Assembly (NCBI GenBank): GCA_017308515.1
Contig: JAFKEN010000005.1
Location: 248,001-312,000, forward strand
Source of the DNA: Actinomycetales bacterium
Lineage (GTDB): Bacteria; Actinomycetota; Actinomycetes; Actinomycetales; Microbacteriaceae
DNA length: 64,000 nucleotides
Reading direction: 5' to 3'
Below, piece by piece: positions 33,133-41,710 of this stretch. Below the pieces are notes generated by a model. It did not search any database and had not been told where the DNA came from. It saw only the letters and a program-made list of their open reading frames with translations. The number at the start of each line of letters is the position of its first letter. Position 1 is the first letter of the stretch. The position numbers and the translations under genes are program-made.

Positions 33133-34289
33133 CGACTCAGCCCCGCGCCGCCGTCGTCGGCGTTCTCGCCTTCGTGGTGTCGGCGACCGTGATCGTCTCG
33201 ATCCCGACGCTCCTGCTCGCCGCGGTCTACCCGGCCCTCGACGATGAGCTCGGCTTCGGCGGTACGACACTCGGATCGGCGGTCGGCGCCTACTGGGCGA
33301 CCGCGGCGGTCGGATCCGCGGTCGTCGCACGCGTCGGCTCCCGCGCCGGGGCGTCGCTGCTGCTCGTGGCGGCGTTCGCCCTCGCGGCGGTCAGCACGGC
33401 GGGTGTCGCGGTGTGGACCCCGACACCCTCCGCGCTGGTGGCATGGATCGCCCTCGGCGGCGTCGCCTCCGCCTGCGCGCACCCGGCGGCCAACCACGTG
33501 CTCGCCGGCGTGATCTCGGGCCGCCGCGCCTCCGCCGCGTTCGGCCTCAAGCAGGCCTCCGTGCCGATCGCGGGGCTGCTGGCGGGGGTCTCCGTGCCGC
33601 TGATCGTCGCCGTCTTCGGATGGCGGGCCGCGTTCGCGTCGGCCGCGTTCGTCGCCGCGGGCCTTCTGCTGGTGACGCTCCTCGCCCGACGCTCCGGCGG
33701 GCGCGCCGAATCGCGACCCATCCGCCGTGATCGGAATCCGCACCGACGCCTGATCGCTCTCTCGGCGGTCGGCGGACTCGCATCCGGCGCCGCCACCGCG
33801 AGCGCGACGTTCTTCGTCGTCGCCGCGGTCGATCGCGGGGTCGCCGCAGCGGACGCCGCGCTCCTGCTCGCGACCGCCGGCGCGCTCTCGGCGGGGACCC
33901 GGATCGCGGTCGGGTGGCTGGCGGCCGGACGTGCGGGAGCCGCGCTGCGGTGGCTGTCACTGCTGGTCGCCCTGGCGACGATCGGCGCGACCCTGCTCGC
34001 GACGGGGACGGGCGGCTGGTTCGTCGTCGGGTTCCTCGCGGTGGTCGGCGTGGGGTGGGGCTGGCCGGGACTGCTGCACTACGTCGCGCGCCTGGCACCG
34101 GACCCTCGCTCGGCGACGGGTCTCGTGCTGCTGGGAACGTATTCGGGCAATGCGGCGGGCCCGCTGCTGTTCGGTGTCGTGAGCACCACGGTGGGGATCG
34201 CGACAGCATGGTGGGTGAACGCCGCCGCCCTCGGCGTCTCGTCCGTGATCGCGGGAGCGACGGCGTGGGCGAACCGGAGGACGGGATGA
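33114..34289 (+). CDS. MFS transporter
   Basis: 391 residues with twelve predicted helices and the cytoplasmic loop GRRASAAFGLKQASVPIAGLLAG typical of the nitrate/CynX-like and general MFS groups. The GTG at 33114 overlaps the EthD-cupin end by 19 nt and gives a short cytoplasmic N-terminus before VVGVLAFVVSATVIVSIPT; no better start is present. It may import a pathway substrate or export an intermediate. A much longer open frame runs upstream but is not coding. Confidence 0.82.
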   Translation: MDERQVATQPRAAVVGVLAFVVSATVIVSIPTLLLAAVYPALDDELGFGGTTLGSAVGAYWATAAVGSAVVARVGSRAGASLLLVAAFALAAVSTAGVAVWTPTPSALVAWIALGGVASACAHPAANHVLAGVISGRRASAAFGLKQASVPIAGLLAGVSVPLIVAVFGWRAAFASAAFVAAGLLLVTLLARRSGGRAESRPIRRDRNPHRRLIALSAVGGLASGAATASATFFVVAAVDRGVAAADAALLLATAGALSAGTRIAVGWLAAGRAGAALRWLSLLVALATIGATLLATGTGGWFVVGFLAVVGVGWGWPGLLHYVARLAPDPRSATGLVLLGTYSGNAAGPLLFGVVSTTVGIATAWWVNAAALGVSSVIAGATAWANRRTG

Positions 34290-34750
34290 CGACAGGGACC
34301 GGGCGGATCACGTGGGCGATCAAGGAGTCGCTCCTCGACTACCTCCACGCCGACCCCGAGCTCGGTGTCGAGCTCGCCGACGGGGCGACGTTCGACAGTG
34401 TCCGCGGTGCGTCGCTCCCGTGCGTCGTTCGTGGCGACGGCACCGTCGAGGCGACGGGGTCCGTCGTCCTGACCGCCCTGGGCGGCTCCCTCACCGTCGC
34501 CCTCCGCGGGGTGGTGATCAGCCGGGGTCGTCTCGTCACCGCGGACCCGCTCGGGGGCCCGGGCGACCGTCGCGCCCTCGTCGACCTTCGCCGAACGAGC
34601 CCACCCGACCCCGACCCGAGAGTCACCAGGTACGAGGCGCGGCTGTCGCCGGAAGCCGCGGTGCTGTTCGCGTTCCGCTACCCGCCGTCGACCCGGTTCG
34701 CCGACCTCGCTCTCGTCCCCGACGACGCGGCGACGGTTCGGATCCCGTGA
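34286..34750 (+). CDS. HtaA-domain protein without signal peptide
   Basis: 154 residues overlapping the MFS stop by 4 nt. The pattern RITWAIKESLLDYL, DGATF, GTVEATGSVVLTALGGSLTVAL and LSPEAAVLFAFRYPPSTRFADL matches the HtaA domain. HtaA proteins in corynebacteria are secreted, cell-wall-associated heme binders. This copy has no signal peptide or anchor and is encoded with an EthD-cupin and a transporter, so a cytoplasmic role in the catabolic pathway is more likely. The family call rests on visible pattern only. Confidence 0.6.
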   Translation: MTTGTGRITWAIKESLLDYLHADPELGVELADGATFDSVRGASLPCVVRGDGTVEATGSVVLTALGGSLTVALRGVVISRGRLVTADPLGGPGDRRALVDLRRTSPPDPDPRVTRYEARLSPEAAVLFAFRYPPSTRFADLALVPDDAATVRIP

Positions 34751-34806
34751 CGCCGTGACACCGGGCGCCGCGGCCCTGGTCGCCGGAGTGCCCGGAGACG
34801 CGCCCC

Positions 34807-36042
34807 TCAGGCCTCGACCGGCACCAGCCGGCGCAGCTGCGTCACGTGGCGCGGTTCGAGCTCCGCGACGCTGCGCACCTGCAGCAGCTTCATGGTGCGC
34901 ACCACCTGCTCGGAGAGGATCTGGATGGTGCGGTCCACCCCGGCGCGGCCGCCCGCCATGAGCCCGTAGAGGTACGCCCGCCCGACGAGCGTGAATCGCG
35001 CCCCCATCGCGATCGACGCGACGATGTGGGCGCCGTCCATGATCCCGGTGTCGACGGCGACCTCGGTGTCGCGCCCGACCTCGCGCACGACCCGCGGCAG
35101 CAGGTGGAAGGGGATCGGCGCGCGATCGAGCTGGCGCCCGCCGTGGTTGCTGAGGATGATGCCGTCGACCCCGAGGTCGGTCAGCTTCGTGGCGTCCTCG
35201 AGGGTCTGCACGCCCTTCACCACGAGCTTGCCGGGCCACATCCCGCGGATCACGTCGAGGTCGGCGAAGGAGATCGAGGGGTCCATCGCGCTGTCGAGCA
35301 GCTCCCCCACGGTGCCGCCGGTCGAGCTGAGGGAGGCGAACTCGAGCTTCGGGGTCGTCAGGAAGTCCCACCACCACCAGGGCCGCGGGATCGCGTTCGC
35401 GATCGTCCTCGCGCTGAGCGCCGGAGGGATCGAGAAGCCGTTGCGCTTGTCGCGCAGCCGCGCCCCGGCGACCGGCGTATCGACGGTGAACATGAGGGTG
35501 TCGAAGCCGGCCGCGGCGGCGCGCTCCACGAGTCCGTAGGAGATCTCGCGCTGCCGCATCACGTAGAGCTGGAACCAGTTGCGGCCCTCGGGGTTCGCCG
35601 CCGTGACGGCCTCGATCGAAGTGGTGCCGAGGGTCGAGAGGGTGAAGGGGATCCCCGCCGCCCCCGCCGCGGCGGCACCCGCCTCCTCGCCCTCGGTCTG
35701 CATGAGCCGGGTGAAGCCGGTCGGCGCGATTCCGAAGGGCATCGCCGAGGGCCCGCCCCAGATCGTCGTCGACGTGTCGACGGTCGACACGTCGGTGAGG
35801 ATCGCCGGGTGGAACTCGATGTCGTCGAAGGCCTGGCGGGCGCGCGCGAGCGAGATCTCGCCCTCCGCCGCGCCGTCGGTGTAGTCGAAGGCGGCGGCCG
35901 GGGTGCGGCGCTGCGCGATCGCGCGCAGGTCGTGGATCGTGAGGGCGCGCGACAAGCGGCGCTTCTTCGCGCTCAGCACGGGCTTCGGGAACCGCAGCAG
36001 CTCGAAGATCTCGCGCGGGCGGGGGAACTGGCGCGTCACCAT
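34807..36042 (-). CDS. lldD: FMN-dependent L-lactate/alpha-hydroxy-acid dehydrogenase
   Basis: 411 residues. The TIM-barrel FMN enzyme has [28 protein letters not shown], the [20 protein letters not shown] strand and the active-site [15 protein letters not shown] with catalytic His and substrate Arg. It oxidises L-lactate or another 2-hydroxy acid to the 2-oxo acid, passing electrons to quinone or oxygen. It overlaps the GntR regulator stop by 7 nt and forms a two-gene operon with it under two adjacent operators. Confidence 0.9.
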   Translation of the reverse strand: MVTRQFPRPREIFELLRFPKPVLSAKKRRLSRALTIHDLRAIAQRRTPAAAFDYTDGAAEGEISLARARQAFDDIEFHPAILTDVSTVDTSTTIWGGPSAMPFGIAPTGFTRLMQTEGEEAGAAAAGAAGIPFTLSTLGTTSIEAVTAANPEGRNWFQLYVMRQREISYGLVERAAAAGFDTLMFTVDTPVAGARLRDKRNGFSIPPALSARTIANAIPRPWWWWDFLTTPKLEFASLSSTGGTVGELLDSAMDPSISFADLDVIRGMWPGKLVVKGVQTLEDATKLTDLGVDGIILSNHGGRQLDRAPIPFHLLPRVVREVGRDTEVAVDTGIMDGAHIVASIAMGARFTLVGRAYLYGLMAGGRAGVDRTIQILSEQVVRTMKLLQVRSVAELEPRHVTQLRRLVPVEA

Positions 36043-36704
36043 GGGGTGCCTTCCGTCTCGGCGGGGGTCTCGAGGTGCACGAGCAGCAGCTCGCGCGCGT
36101 GGAGCACGTGAGAGCGGGCCGCGGCCTCGGCCGCCCGCGGGTCGCTCGCGACGATCGCGTCGAGGATCGCCTGGTGCTCGCGGGCGATCTCGCGCGGCGC
36201 GAGCAGTCGTTCCGCTTGCACCTGCGCGATGCCCAACTCGATCTCGCCGAGCAGCAGGCCGTGCAGCCGCGTCAGCCGCGGCCCGCGTTGGCCCGCGACG
36301 AGCGCACGGTGGAAGGCGAGGTCCGCGTCACCGGCGGGGGCGTCCGCGGCGGCCGCGTCGAGCACCGAGCGGTGCGCCGCGACCGCCTCGGGGGGCACCG
36401 CACCGTCCCGCGCGAGCCGCGCGACGGCGGCGGCCTCGAGCACGGCACGGGTGTCGAAGAGGTCGGCGACGTCGTCGGGGGTGAGCCGCGGGACGCGCGC
36501 GCTGCGGTGGGCCTCGCGCGCGAGGAGTCCCTCGGTGACGAGCCTCTCGATCGCGAGGCGCGCGGTCGGACGGGCCACGCCGAAACGGCCGGCGAGGACC
36601 GCTTCGGTCACCGCGGCACCGGCGGGCAGCCGCTGGGCGAGGATGTCGGTCCGCACCGCGCGCACGATCGCCTCGGGCAGCACCCGGCTGTCGTCGTCGG
36701 TCAT
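36036..36704 (-). CDS. GntR-family regulator, FadR/FCD subgroup
   Basis: 222 residues. The N-terminal winged HTH (about 5-75: [19 protein letters not shown], then [19 protein letters not shown]) is followed by an all-helical FCD domain (about 80-205) with the metal-ligand pattern DLAFHRALV and H near ARSHVLHA. Such proteins sense lactate or related acids (LldR type). It is co-transcribed with lldD, and two GATTGTnnnACAATC sites lie upstream, so autoregulation is likely. Confidence 0.9.
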   Translation of the reverse strand: MTDDDSRVLPEAIVRAVRTDILAQRLPAGAAVTEAVLAGRFGVARPTARLAIERLVTEGLLAREAHRSARVPRLTPDDVADLFDTRAVLEAAAVARLARDGAVPPEAVAAHRSVLDAAAADAPAGDADLAFHRALVAGQRGPRLTRLHGLLLGEIELGIAQVQAERLLAPREIAREHQAILDAIVASDPRAAEAAARSHVLHARELLLVHLETPAETEGTPW

Positions 36705-36738
36705 CGTCGCTCCACGGCCCGAGTCGGCGGGCTGGAAC

Positions 36739-36773
36739 GATTGTCACACAATCCGGCGGATTGTCGAACAATC
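36739..36773. promoter_or_regulatory. Two tandem GntR/FadR-type operators
   Basis: GATTGTCACACAATC (36739-36753) and GATTGTCGAACAATC (36759-36773) are each perfect in their 6-bp arms and are 20 bp centre to centre, two helix turns. They fit the FadR-subfamily consensus TNGTNNNACNA. They overlap a plausible minus-strand promoter (TTCGAC, 17 nt, GACAAT) of the gntR-lldD operon. They occupy most of the 104-bp gap before the esterase gene. Confidence 0.8.
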
Positions 36774-36808
36774 TCGAGACGGCGGCCGGAGCGCCGCGGG
36801 TCCGGCGG

Positions 36809-37735
36809 TCACGAGCCGCGCCGCCCCGCCTCCCGCAGCCAGCGCACCAGGCGCGCGGTCGAGACGACGGCCTCGGGCACGTCCTGATTGAGGTGCCCGT
36901 GCTCCGTGCCCGGCTCGGTCACCATCTCGACGTCGACGCCCGCCGCAGCGAGCTCGGCGCCGAAGGCCTCCCCCGAGGCGCGCAGGGTGTCGGCCTCCGC
37001 GTTGAGGATGCGCACGGGCGGCAGGCCGGCCAGGTCGTGGCCGCCGGGGAAGGCGTAGGGCGAGTCGGCGGGGCCGGGGTGGCCGAGGTAGTTCGCGTTC
37101 ATCCGCCGGACGCCGTCGGCATCGAACCGGTGCGGGCGGGGCAGGCTCGCGACGGCCGCCTCGAGCTCGGCGCTCGCGGGAGGCAGCTCGAGGTGCACGA
37201 TCGGGTAGACGAGCAGCAGCATCCGCGGGGTCGGACCGCCCTCGTCCCTCAGCCGCAGGGCCGCGCCGGCGGCCAGGTCGGCGCCCGCGCTCGCGCCGCC
37301 GAGCGCCCAGCCCCGCGCACGCGGAGCGACCCCGCGGCGCCTACGCCCGCGACCCGGCGCCGACCCGCTCCGCGCCGCGAACCAGAATGCCGCCGTTACC
37401 TCCTCCGACGCGACCGGGAAGTGCACGCTCGTCGGTCGCGGTGAGGGATCGGCGTTCCGGAACGGCGGCGCGAGCCGGTAGCCGACTGAGACCACGGGGA
37501 TGCCCCGCGCGGCCAGATCGCGCGCGACCCGGTCGGCCTCGGGCATGTCGAGGTCGCCGTAGGCGAAGCCGCCGCCGTGCGCCCAGACCAGTCCGATCGG
37601 GGAGGTGCCGCGCGCGCCGCGCCGTCGGTAGATCCGCACCGGCAGCTCGCCGTGCGGACCCGCGAGCGTGCGCCGCTCGACGGCGACGAGGGCCCGGCGC
37701 AGTCGCGCGGTCGGGGAGTTCGGGTGTCGCGGCAT
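36809..37735 (-). CDS. Alpha/beta-hydrolase (HSL-type esterase)
   Basis: 308 residues. The oxyanion motif is WAHGGGFAYGD, the nucleophile elbow GGASAGADLAAG, the acid in LNAEADTLRASGEAF and the His in GTEHGHLNQD. This is the hormone-sensitive-lipase type. An unusual Gly/Arg-rich insert (SGSAPGRGRRRRGVAPRARG) stands just before the nucleophile strand. It hydrolyses small esters or lactones. It lies in the same orientation as gntR-lldD, upstream of them, but a 104-bp operator region separates it from that operon. Confidence 0.85.
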   Translation of the reverse strand: MPRHPNSPTARLRRALVAVERRTLAGPHGELPVRIYRRRGARGTSPIGLVWAHGGGFAYGDLDMPEADRVARDLAARGIPVVSVGYRLAPPFRNADPSPRPTSVHFPVASEEVTAAFWFAARSGSAPGRGRRRRGVAPRARGWALGGASAGADLAAGAALRLRDEGGPTPRMLLLVYPIVHLELPPASAELEAAVASLPRPHRFDADGVRRMNANYLGHPGPADSPYAFPGGHDLAGLPPVRILNAEADTLRASGEAFGAELAAAGVDVEMVTEPGTEHGHLNQDVPEAVVSTARLVRWLREAGRRGS

Positions 37736-37782
37736 CTCTCGATCCTGCCCGCTGATCTGCCGGGCGTGCGCACCGCTCGAGC

Positions 37783-38571
37783 TCAGCGCCCCGCCGCGAT
37801 CCGCCGCGTCAGCGCGTGCGCCTGCTCGAGCAGCACGCGCCCGATCTCGCGCTGCCGTTCGGGGCGGAACCGCGACTCGACCCCGGTCGCCGAGAGCGCC
37901 CAGGCCGGGCGGCCGTCGGGGGCGAAGACGACGGCGCCCATCCCCCAGCTGCCCTCGACGAGCAGGCCGGGGTTGACCGCGTAGCCGGTCTCGCGGGTGA
38001 GGGCGAGCCGCTGCCGCAGCGGGCCGGCGGCGTGCGCCGGGCCCCACTCGGGCACCAGGTCGACGCGGGAGAGGTACTCCTCGCGCTCGGGCTCGGGCAG
38101 CAGGGCCAGGATCGCGAGCCCGGCCGAGGCGACCCCGAGCGGGAAGCGGATGCCCTCGTAGAGCACGTGCGAGCGCAGCGGGAAGCTGCCCTCCTCGCGC
38201 ACGAGGCAGACCGTCTCGTCGCCGCGCCGGGCGGAGAGGAACGCGCTCTCGCCGGTCAGCCGGGCGACGGCGCGCACCGTCTCGGCGGCGAGCGCCGCGA
38301 CGTCGTAGCGCGCGGCGGCGACCGAGCCCATGACGTAGAGCTCGGGGCCGAGCAGCCAGCCGCCCCGGAGGGGATCGCGGTCGACGAAGCCCTCGGCCGC
38401 GAGCGCGGTGAGGAGCCGATGCGCGGTGGGGCGGGTGATCCCGACGAGCTCGGCGACCCGGCGCGTCGGCAGCGACTCGGGCGCGTGCGAGCTGACCGCG
38501 CGCAGCACGGCGGCGACCCGGCCCACGACCTGGGTGCCGGAACCCCCGGCCGGACCGCGCTCCGACGTCAT
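37783..38571 (-). CDS. IclR-family regulator next to pcaIJF
   Basis: 262 residues from the ATG of [10 protein letters not shown]. The winged HTH (about 20-80: [31 protein letters not shown]) precedes the IclR ligand-binding domain (about 100-250). It is divergent from pcaI, as PcaR/PobR-type activators usually are. An in-frame ATG at 38607 would place the palindromic operator inside the coding region, so the start directly next to the operator is preferred; no ribosome-binding site supports either one. Confidence 0.82.
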   Translation of the reverse strand: MTSERGPAGGSGTQVVGRVAAVLRAVSSHAPESLPTRRVAELVGITRPTAHRLLTALAAEGFVDRDPLRGGWLLGPELYVMGSVAAARYDVAALAAETVRAVARLTGESAFLSARRGDETVCLVREEGSFPLRSHVLYEGIRFPLGVASAGLAILALLPEPEREEYLSRVDLVPEWGPAHAAGPLRQRLALTRETGYAVNPGLLVEGSWGMGAVVFAPDGRPAWALSATGVESRFRPERQREIGRVLLEQAHALTRRIAAGR

Positions 38572-38586
38572 GTCCATATTGTGGAC
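38572..38586. promoter_or_regulatory. Candidate IclR operator in the pcaI divergent region
   Basis: GTCCA-TATTG-TGGAC, a perfect 5-bp inverted repeat abutting the IclR start codon. A related sequence, ATGTCCACGTTGGCC, follows 4 bp later. A TAACCT box at 38645-38650 is a likely -10 for pcaI, with a 66-nt leader. Confidence 0.55.
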
Positions 38587-38716
38587 CCGGATGTCCACGT
38601 TGGCCACATCGCGTGCGGAAGTCGACGGCGCGCGCGCGCCGACCTAACCTGCCCACGAGCGGCCGACCCGGCGCGGAGACGGCCGCGGTGGCAGCGACGA
38701 CGGAGTCGGGAGCGGA

Positions 38717-39436
38717 ATGAGCAAGCACTACTCGAGCGCCGCGGAGGCGCTCGCCGACGTGGTCGCCGACGGGCAGACCATCGCGGTCGGCGGATTCGGG
38801 CTCTCGGGCAACCCGAGCGACCTCATCGAGGCGCTGCGCGACACCGGCGTGCGCGACCTCACGATCGTGAGCAACAACATGGGCGTCGACGGCAAGGGCC
38901 TCGGGCTGCTGATCGAGGCGAAGCAGGTGCGCAAGGTCGTCGCGTCCTACGTGGGCGAGAACAGGCTGTTCGCCGAGCAGTTCCTCTCCGGGCAGCTCGA
39001 GGTCGAGTTCGCCCCGCAGGGCACGCTCGCCGAGCGGATGCGCGCGGGCGGCGCCGGCATCCCCGGCTTCTACACGAAGACGGGCGTCGGCACTCCCATC
39101 GCCGAGGGCAAGCCGACGATGACCTTCGACGGGCAGGAGTACCTGCTCGAGCGCGGCATCGTCGCCGACGTCGCGCTCGTCAAGGCGCACCGGGCCGACA
39201 CCGAGGGCAACCTGATCTACCGGATGACCGCCCGCAACTTCAACCCGCTCGCCGCCACCTGCGGCCGGGTCACGATCGCGGAGGCCGAGATCGTCGAGGA
39301 CGACTTCCTCGACCCCGACCTGATCCAGACCCCGGGGATCTTCGTGCAGCGCGTCGTCACCGCGGCCCCGCGCGAGAAGGACATCGAGCAGCGCACCGTG
39401 CGCCCGCGGCCGGGCGTCGAGCAGGAGGTGGCGTGA
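38717..39436 (+). CDS. pcaI: 3-oxoadipate/3-oxoacid CoA-transferase subunit A
   Basis: 239 residues. Family I CoA-transferase alpha subunit with [17 protein letters not shown] (glycine-rich CoA loop), [13 protein letters not shown] and [16 protein letters not shown]. It transfers CoA from succinyl-CoA to 3-oxoadipate (or acetoacetate, if ScoA) as a heteromer with subunit B. The neighbouring thiolase and divergent IclR regulator favour the beta-ketoadipate assignment. The GGAGCGGA sequence just before the ATG supplies a ribosome-binding site. Confidence 0.85.
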   Translation: MSKHYSSAAEALADVVADGQTIAVGGFGLSGNPSDLIEALRDTGVRDLTIVSNNMGVDGKGLGLLIEAKQVRKVVASYVGENRLFAEQFLSGQLEVEFAPQGTLAERMRAGGAGIPGFYTKTGVGTPIAEGKPTMTFDGQEYLLERGIVADVALVKAHRADTEGNLIYRMTARNFNPLAATCGRVTIAEAEIVEDDFLDPDLIQTPGIFVQRVVTAAPREKDIEQRTVRPRPGVEQEVA

Positions 39437-39438
39437 CC

Positions 39439-40086
39439 ATGGCATGGACCCGTGAGCAGATGGCGGCGATCGCGGCGCGCGAGCTCCGCGACGGCCAATA
39501 CGTCAACCTCGGCATCGGCATCCCGACCCTCGTGGCCAACCACCTGCCGCCCGGCGTGCACGTCACCCTGCAGAGCGAGAACGGCATGCTCGGCATGGGT
39601 CCGTTCCCGGTCGAGGGCGAGGAGGACGCCGACCTCATCAACGCCGGCAAGCAGACCGTCACGATCCTGCCCGGCGGCAGCTTCTTCGACTCGGCGACCT
39701 CGTTCGCGATGATCCGCGGCGGCCACGTGCAGGCCGCGATCCTGGGCGCGCTGCAGGTGTCGGGGCACGGCGACCTGGCGAACTGGCAGATCCCCGGCAA
39801 GCTGGTCAAGGGGATGGGCGGCGCGATGGATCTGGTCGCCGGCACCCCGCGGGTCGTGGTCATCACCGAGCACGTCGCGAAGGACGGCTCGCCGAAGATC
39901 GTCGAGGAGTGCGACCTGCCGCTGACCGGGCGCCGGGTCGTCCACCGCATCATCACCGACCTCGCGGTGTTCGATGTGAGCGAGGATGGTCTCGTGCTGC
40001 GCGAACTCGCGCCCGACGTCACCGAAGACGAGGTGCGCGACAAGACCGGCACCGGATTCCGCACCGAACTGGAGGTCGCCGCATGA
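39439..40086 (+). CDS. pcaJ: 3-oxoadipate/3-oxoacid CoA-transferase subunit B
   Basis: 215 residues with the beta-subunit motifs [18 protein letters not shown], the catalytic Glu in [30 protein letters not shown] and [15 protein letters not shown]. The ATG at 39439 follows the subunit A stop by 2 nt; a GTG six bases earlier is an alternative. Its stop overlaps the thiolase start. Confidence 0.87.
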   Translation: MAWTREQMAAIAARELRDGQYVNLGIGIPTLVANHLPPGVHVTLQSENGMLGMGPFPVEGEEDADLINAGKQTVTILPGGSFFDSATSFAMIRGGHVQAAILGALQVSGHGDLANWQIPGKLVKGMGGAMDLVAGTPRVVVITEHVAKDGSPKIVEECDLPLTGRRVVHRIITDLAVFDVSEDGLVLRELAPDVTEDEVRDKTGTGFRTELEVAA

Positions 40087-41249
40087 GCGCCGTGATCGCG
40101 GGCTACGCCCGCACCCCCTTCGTCAAGTTCTGCGGCGTGTTCGCGCGCATCCCCGCCCACGAGCTCGGAGCGCACGCGGCCCGCGCCGCCCTGTCGCGCG
40201 CCGGCGTCGCCCCCGAGCGCGTCGACCAGGTCGTCGCCGGGCAGGTGCTGCTCGCCGGCGCCGGCCAGAACCCGGCGCGGCAGATGGCGGTCGCCGCCGG
40301 GATCCCGCTGACGACCCCGTCGTGGATCGTCAACATGGTGTGCCTCTCGGGCGCCGAGGCCATCGCGCACGGCGCGCGGCTGATCGAGACCGGCGACGCC
40401 GAGGTCGTGCTCGCGGTCGGGATGGAGTCGATGTCGCAGGCCCCGCACCTCGTGCCGGGCGCGCGGCTGGGCAAGAAGTACGGCGCGATGGAGCTGCTCG
40501 ACGCGATCGAGGTCGACGGCCTGCTCGACTCGTTCGAGCACCGTCTGATGGGCGCCTCGACGGAGGCCTTCAACGAGGGCAAGGACCTCTCCCGCGAGCG
40601 CCAGGACGCGTTCGCCGCGGCGTCGCACCAGCGCCTCGTGGCGGGCCGCGACTTCCTCGCCGGCGAGATCGAACCGTACGTCGTGAAGGAGGGCCAGGAG
40701 CCGGTCGCGCACGACGACGGCGTGCGCCCCGACACGACCGTCGAGAGCCTCGCGAAGCTGCGCCCCGCGTTCGCGAGCGAGGGCACCATCACGGCCGGCA
40801 ACTCCTCGCAGATCTCCGACGGCGCGGCCGCCGTCGTGCTCGTGAAGGAGGAGCTCGCCGCGTCGCTGGGCGCCACCCCGATCGCGCGCGTCGTCGCCCA
40901 CGGCCTCGTCGCCGGCCCCGACGTGTCGCTGCACGCGCAGCCCGCGGCGGCGATCGAGGCCGCGATGGCGAAGCTGGGGCGCCCCGTGTCCGACCTCGCG
41001 GCGATCGAGATCAACGAGGCCTTCGCCGCGGTCGGGGTGCACTCGACCGACCGGCTGGGCGTGGATCCCGCAATCGTCAACCGCCACGGCGGCGCGATCG
41101 CGCTCGGCCACCCCGTCGGCGCCTCGGGCACCCGCATCGTCGGCACCCTCGCGCGCCAGCTGCAGGCGCTCGGCGCCGGATCGCTCGGGGCCGCCGCGCT
41201 GTGCGGCGGCGGCGGGCAGGGCTCGGCGATCGTGCTCGAAGCGGTCTGA
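40083..41249 (+). CDS. pcaF: Thiolase, probable 3-oxoadipyl-CoA/acetyl-CoA acyltransferase
   Basis: 388 residues. The acyl-accepting Cys lies in [12 protein letters not shown], followed by [20 protein letters not shown] (catalytic His) and [11 protein letters not shown] (second Cys). It cleaves 3-oxoadipyl-CoA to succinyl-CoA and acetyl-CoA if it acts with PcaIJ, to which it is joined by a 4-nt overlap. It is also close to acetyl-CoA acetyltransferases, so acetoacetyl-CoA cannot be excluded as substrate. Confidence 0.85.
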   Translation: MSAVIAGYARTPFVKFCGVFARIPAHELGAHAARAALSRAGVAPERVDQVVAGQVLLAGAGQNPARQMAVAAGIPLTTPSWIVNMVCLSGAEAIAHGARLIETGDAEVVLAVGMESMSQAPHLVPGARLGKKYGAMELLDAIEVDGLLDSFEHRLMGASTEAFNEGKDLSRERQDAFAAASHQRLVAGRDFLAGEIEPYVVKEGQEPVAHDDGVRPDTTVESLAKLRPAFASEGTITAGNSSQISDGAAAVVLVKEELAASLGATPIARVVAHGLVAGPDVSLHAQPAAAIEAAMAKLGRPVSDLAAIEINEAFAAVGVHSTDRLGVDPAIVNRHGGAIALGHPVGASGTRIVGTLARQLQALGAGSLGAAALCGGGGQGSAIVLEAV

Positions 41250-41305
41250 GGCCGACGGTGGCGGCGGGCCGGCCCACCGTGCCCGCCCCCAGGTGACGGC
41301 GCCGC

Positions 41306-41311
41306 TAGCCT
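41306..41311 (+). promoter_or_regulatory. -10 box of a leaderless promoter for the ACT-domain gene
   Basis: TAGCCT with a 6-nt gap to the GTG at 41318, the same spacing as at the aminotransferase and methyltransferase genes. Confidence 0.6.
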
Positions 41312-41317
41312 GACGCC

Positions 41318-41710
41318 GTGTCCGGCATCACCGATCTCGCGACCCTGCTCGCCTCGCTCGACCCCGTGCGCCGTGACGGCGAGTGGGTCTACGTCGACAC
41401 TCTGCCGGCCGGAGTGGTCGCCGAAGCGAGCGTGCGCGAGGCGGAGGGCGGGTCGTTCGTCGTCGCGCGCGCCGACGCCGACGCGCGCGGGCTGCGCTAC
41501 GACTTCGTCGCGGCGTGGATCGAGCTGCGGGTGCATTCCGCGCTCGAGGCGGTGGGGATGACGGCGGCCTTCGCGACCGCGCTCGGCCGGGCGGGCATCC
41601 CGGCCAACGTGATCGCCGGCCTGCGGCACGACCACGTGCTCGTTCCGGCGGACCGCGCCGACGACGCGCTCGCCGCGCTGCGCGGCCTCGCGGGCGAGCA
41701 GGACGGCTAG
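41318..41710 (+). CDS. ACT-domain protein
   Basis: 130 residues. The N-terminal portion (VYVDTLPAGVV ... SFVVARADADARGLRYDFVAAWIELRVHSALEAVGMTAAFATALGRAGI split across two lobes) and PANVIAGLRHDHVLVPADRADDALAAL match the small ACT_7 proteins thought to bind amino acids. No enzyme domain is attached. It appears leaderless and monocistronic; its stop overlaps the convergent GMC oxidase stop. Confidence 0.75.
   Translation: MSGITDLATLLASLDPVRRDGEWVYVDTLPAGVVAEASVREAEGGSFVVARADADARGLRYDFVAAWIELRVHSALEAVGMTAAFATALGRAGIPANVIAGLRHDHVLVPADRADDALAALRGLAGEQDG

Noticed and set aside
31287-34289. 1000-residue plus-strand frame
   Set aside because: Only the last 391 residues (from 33114) look like a protein (MFS). 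The earlier part is antisense to cupin and FAH genes and out of frame with the EthD-cupin gene.
36809-39445. Extension of the esterase frame to 878 residues
   Set aside because: The region beyond 37735 is antisense to or out of frame with the IclR and pcaI genes. The esterase N-terminus at MPRHPNSP is the natural start.
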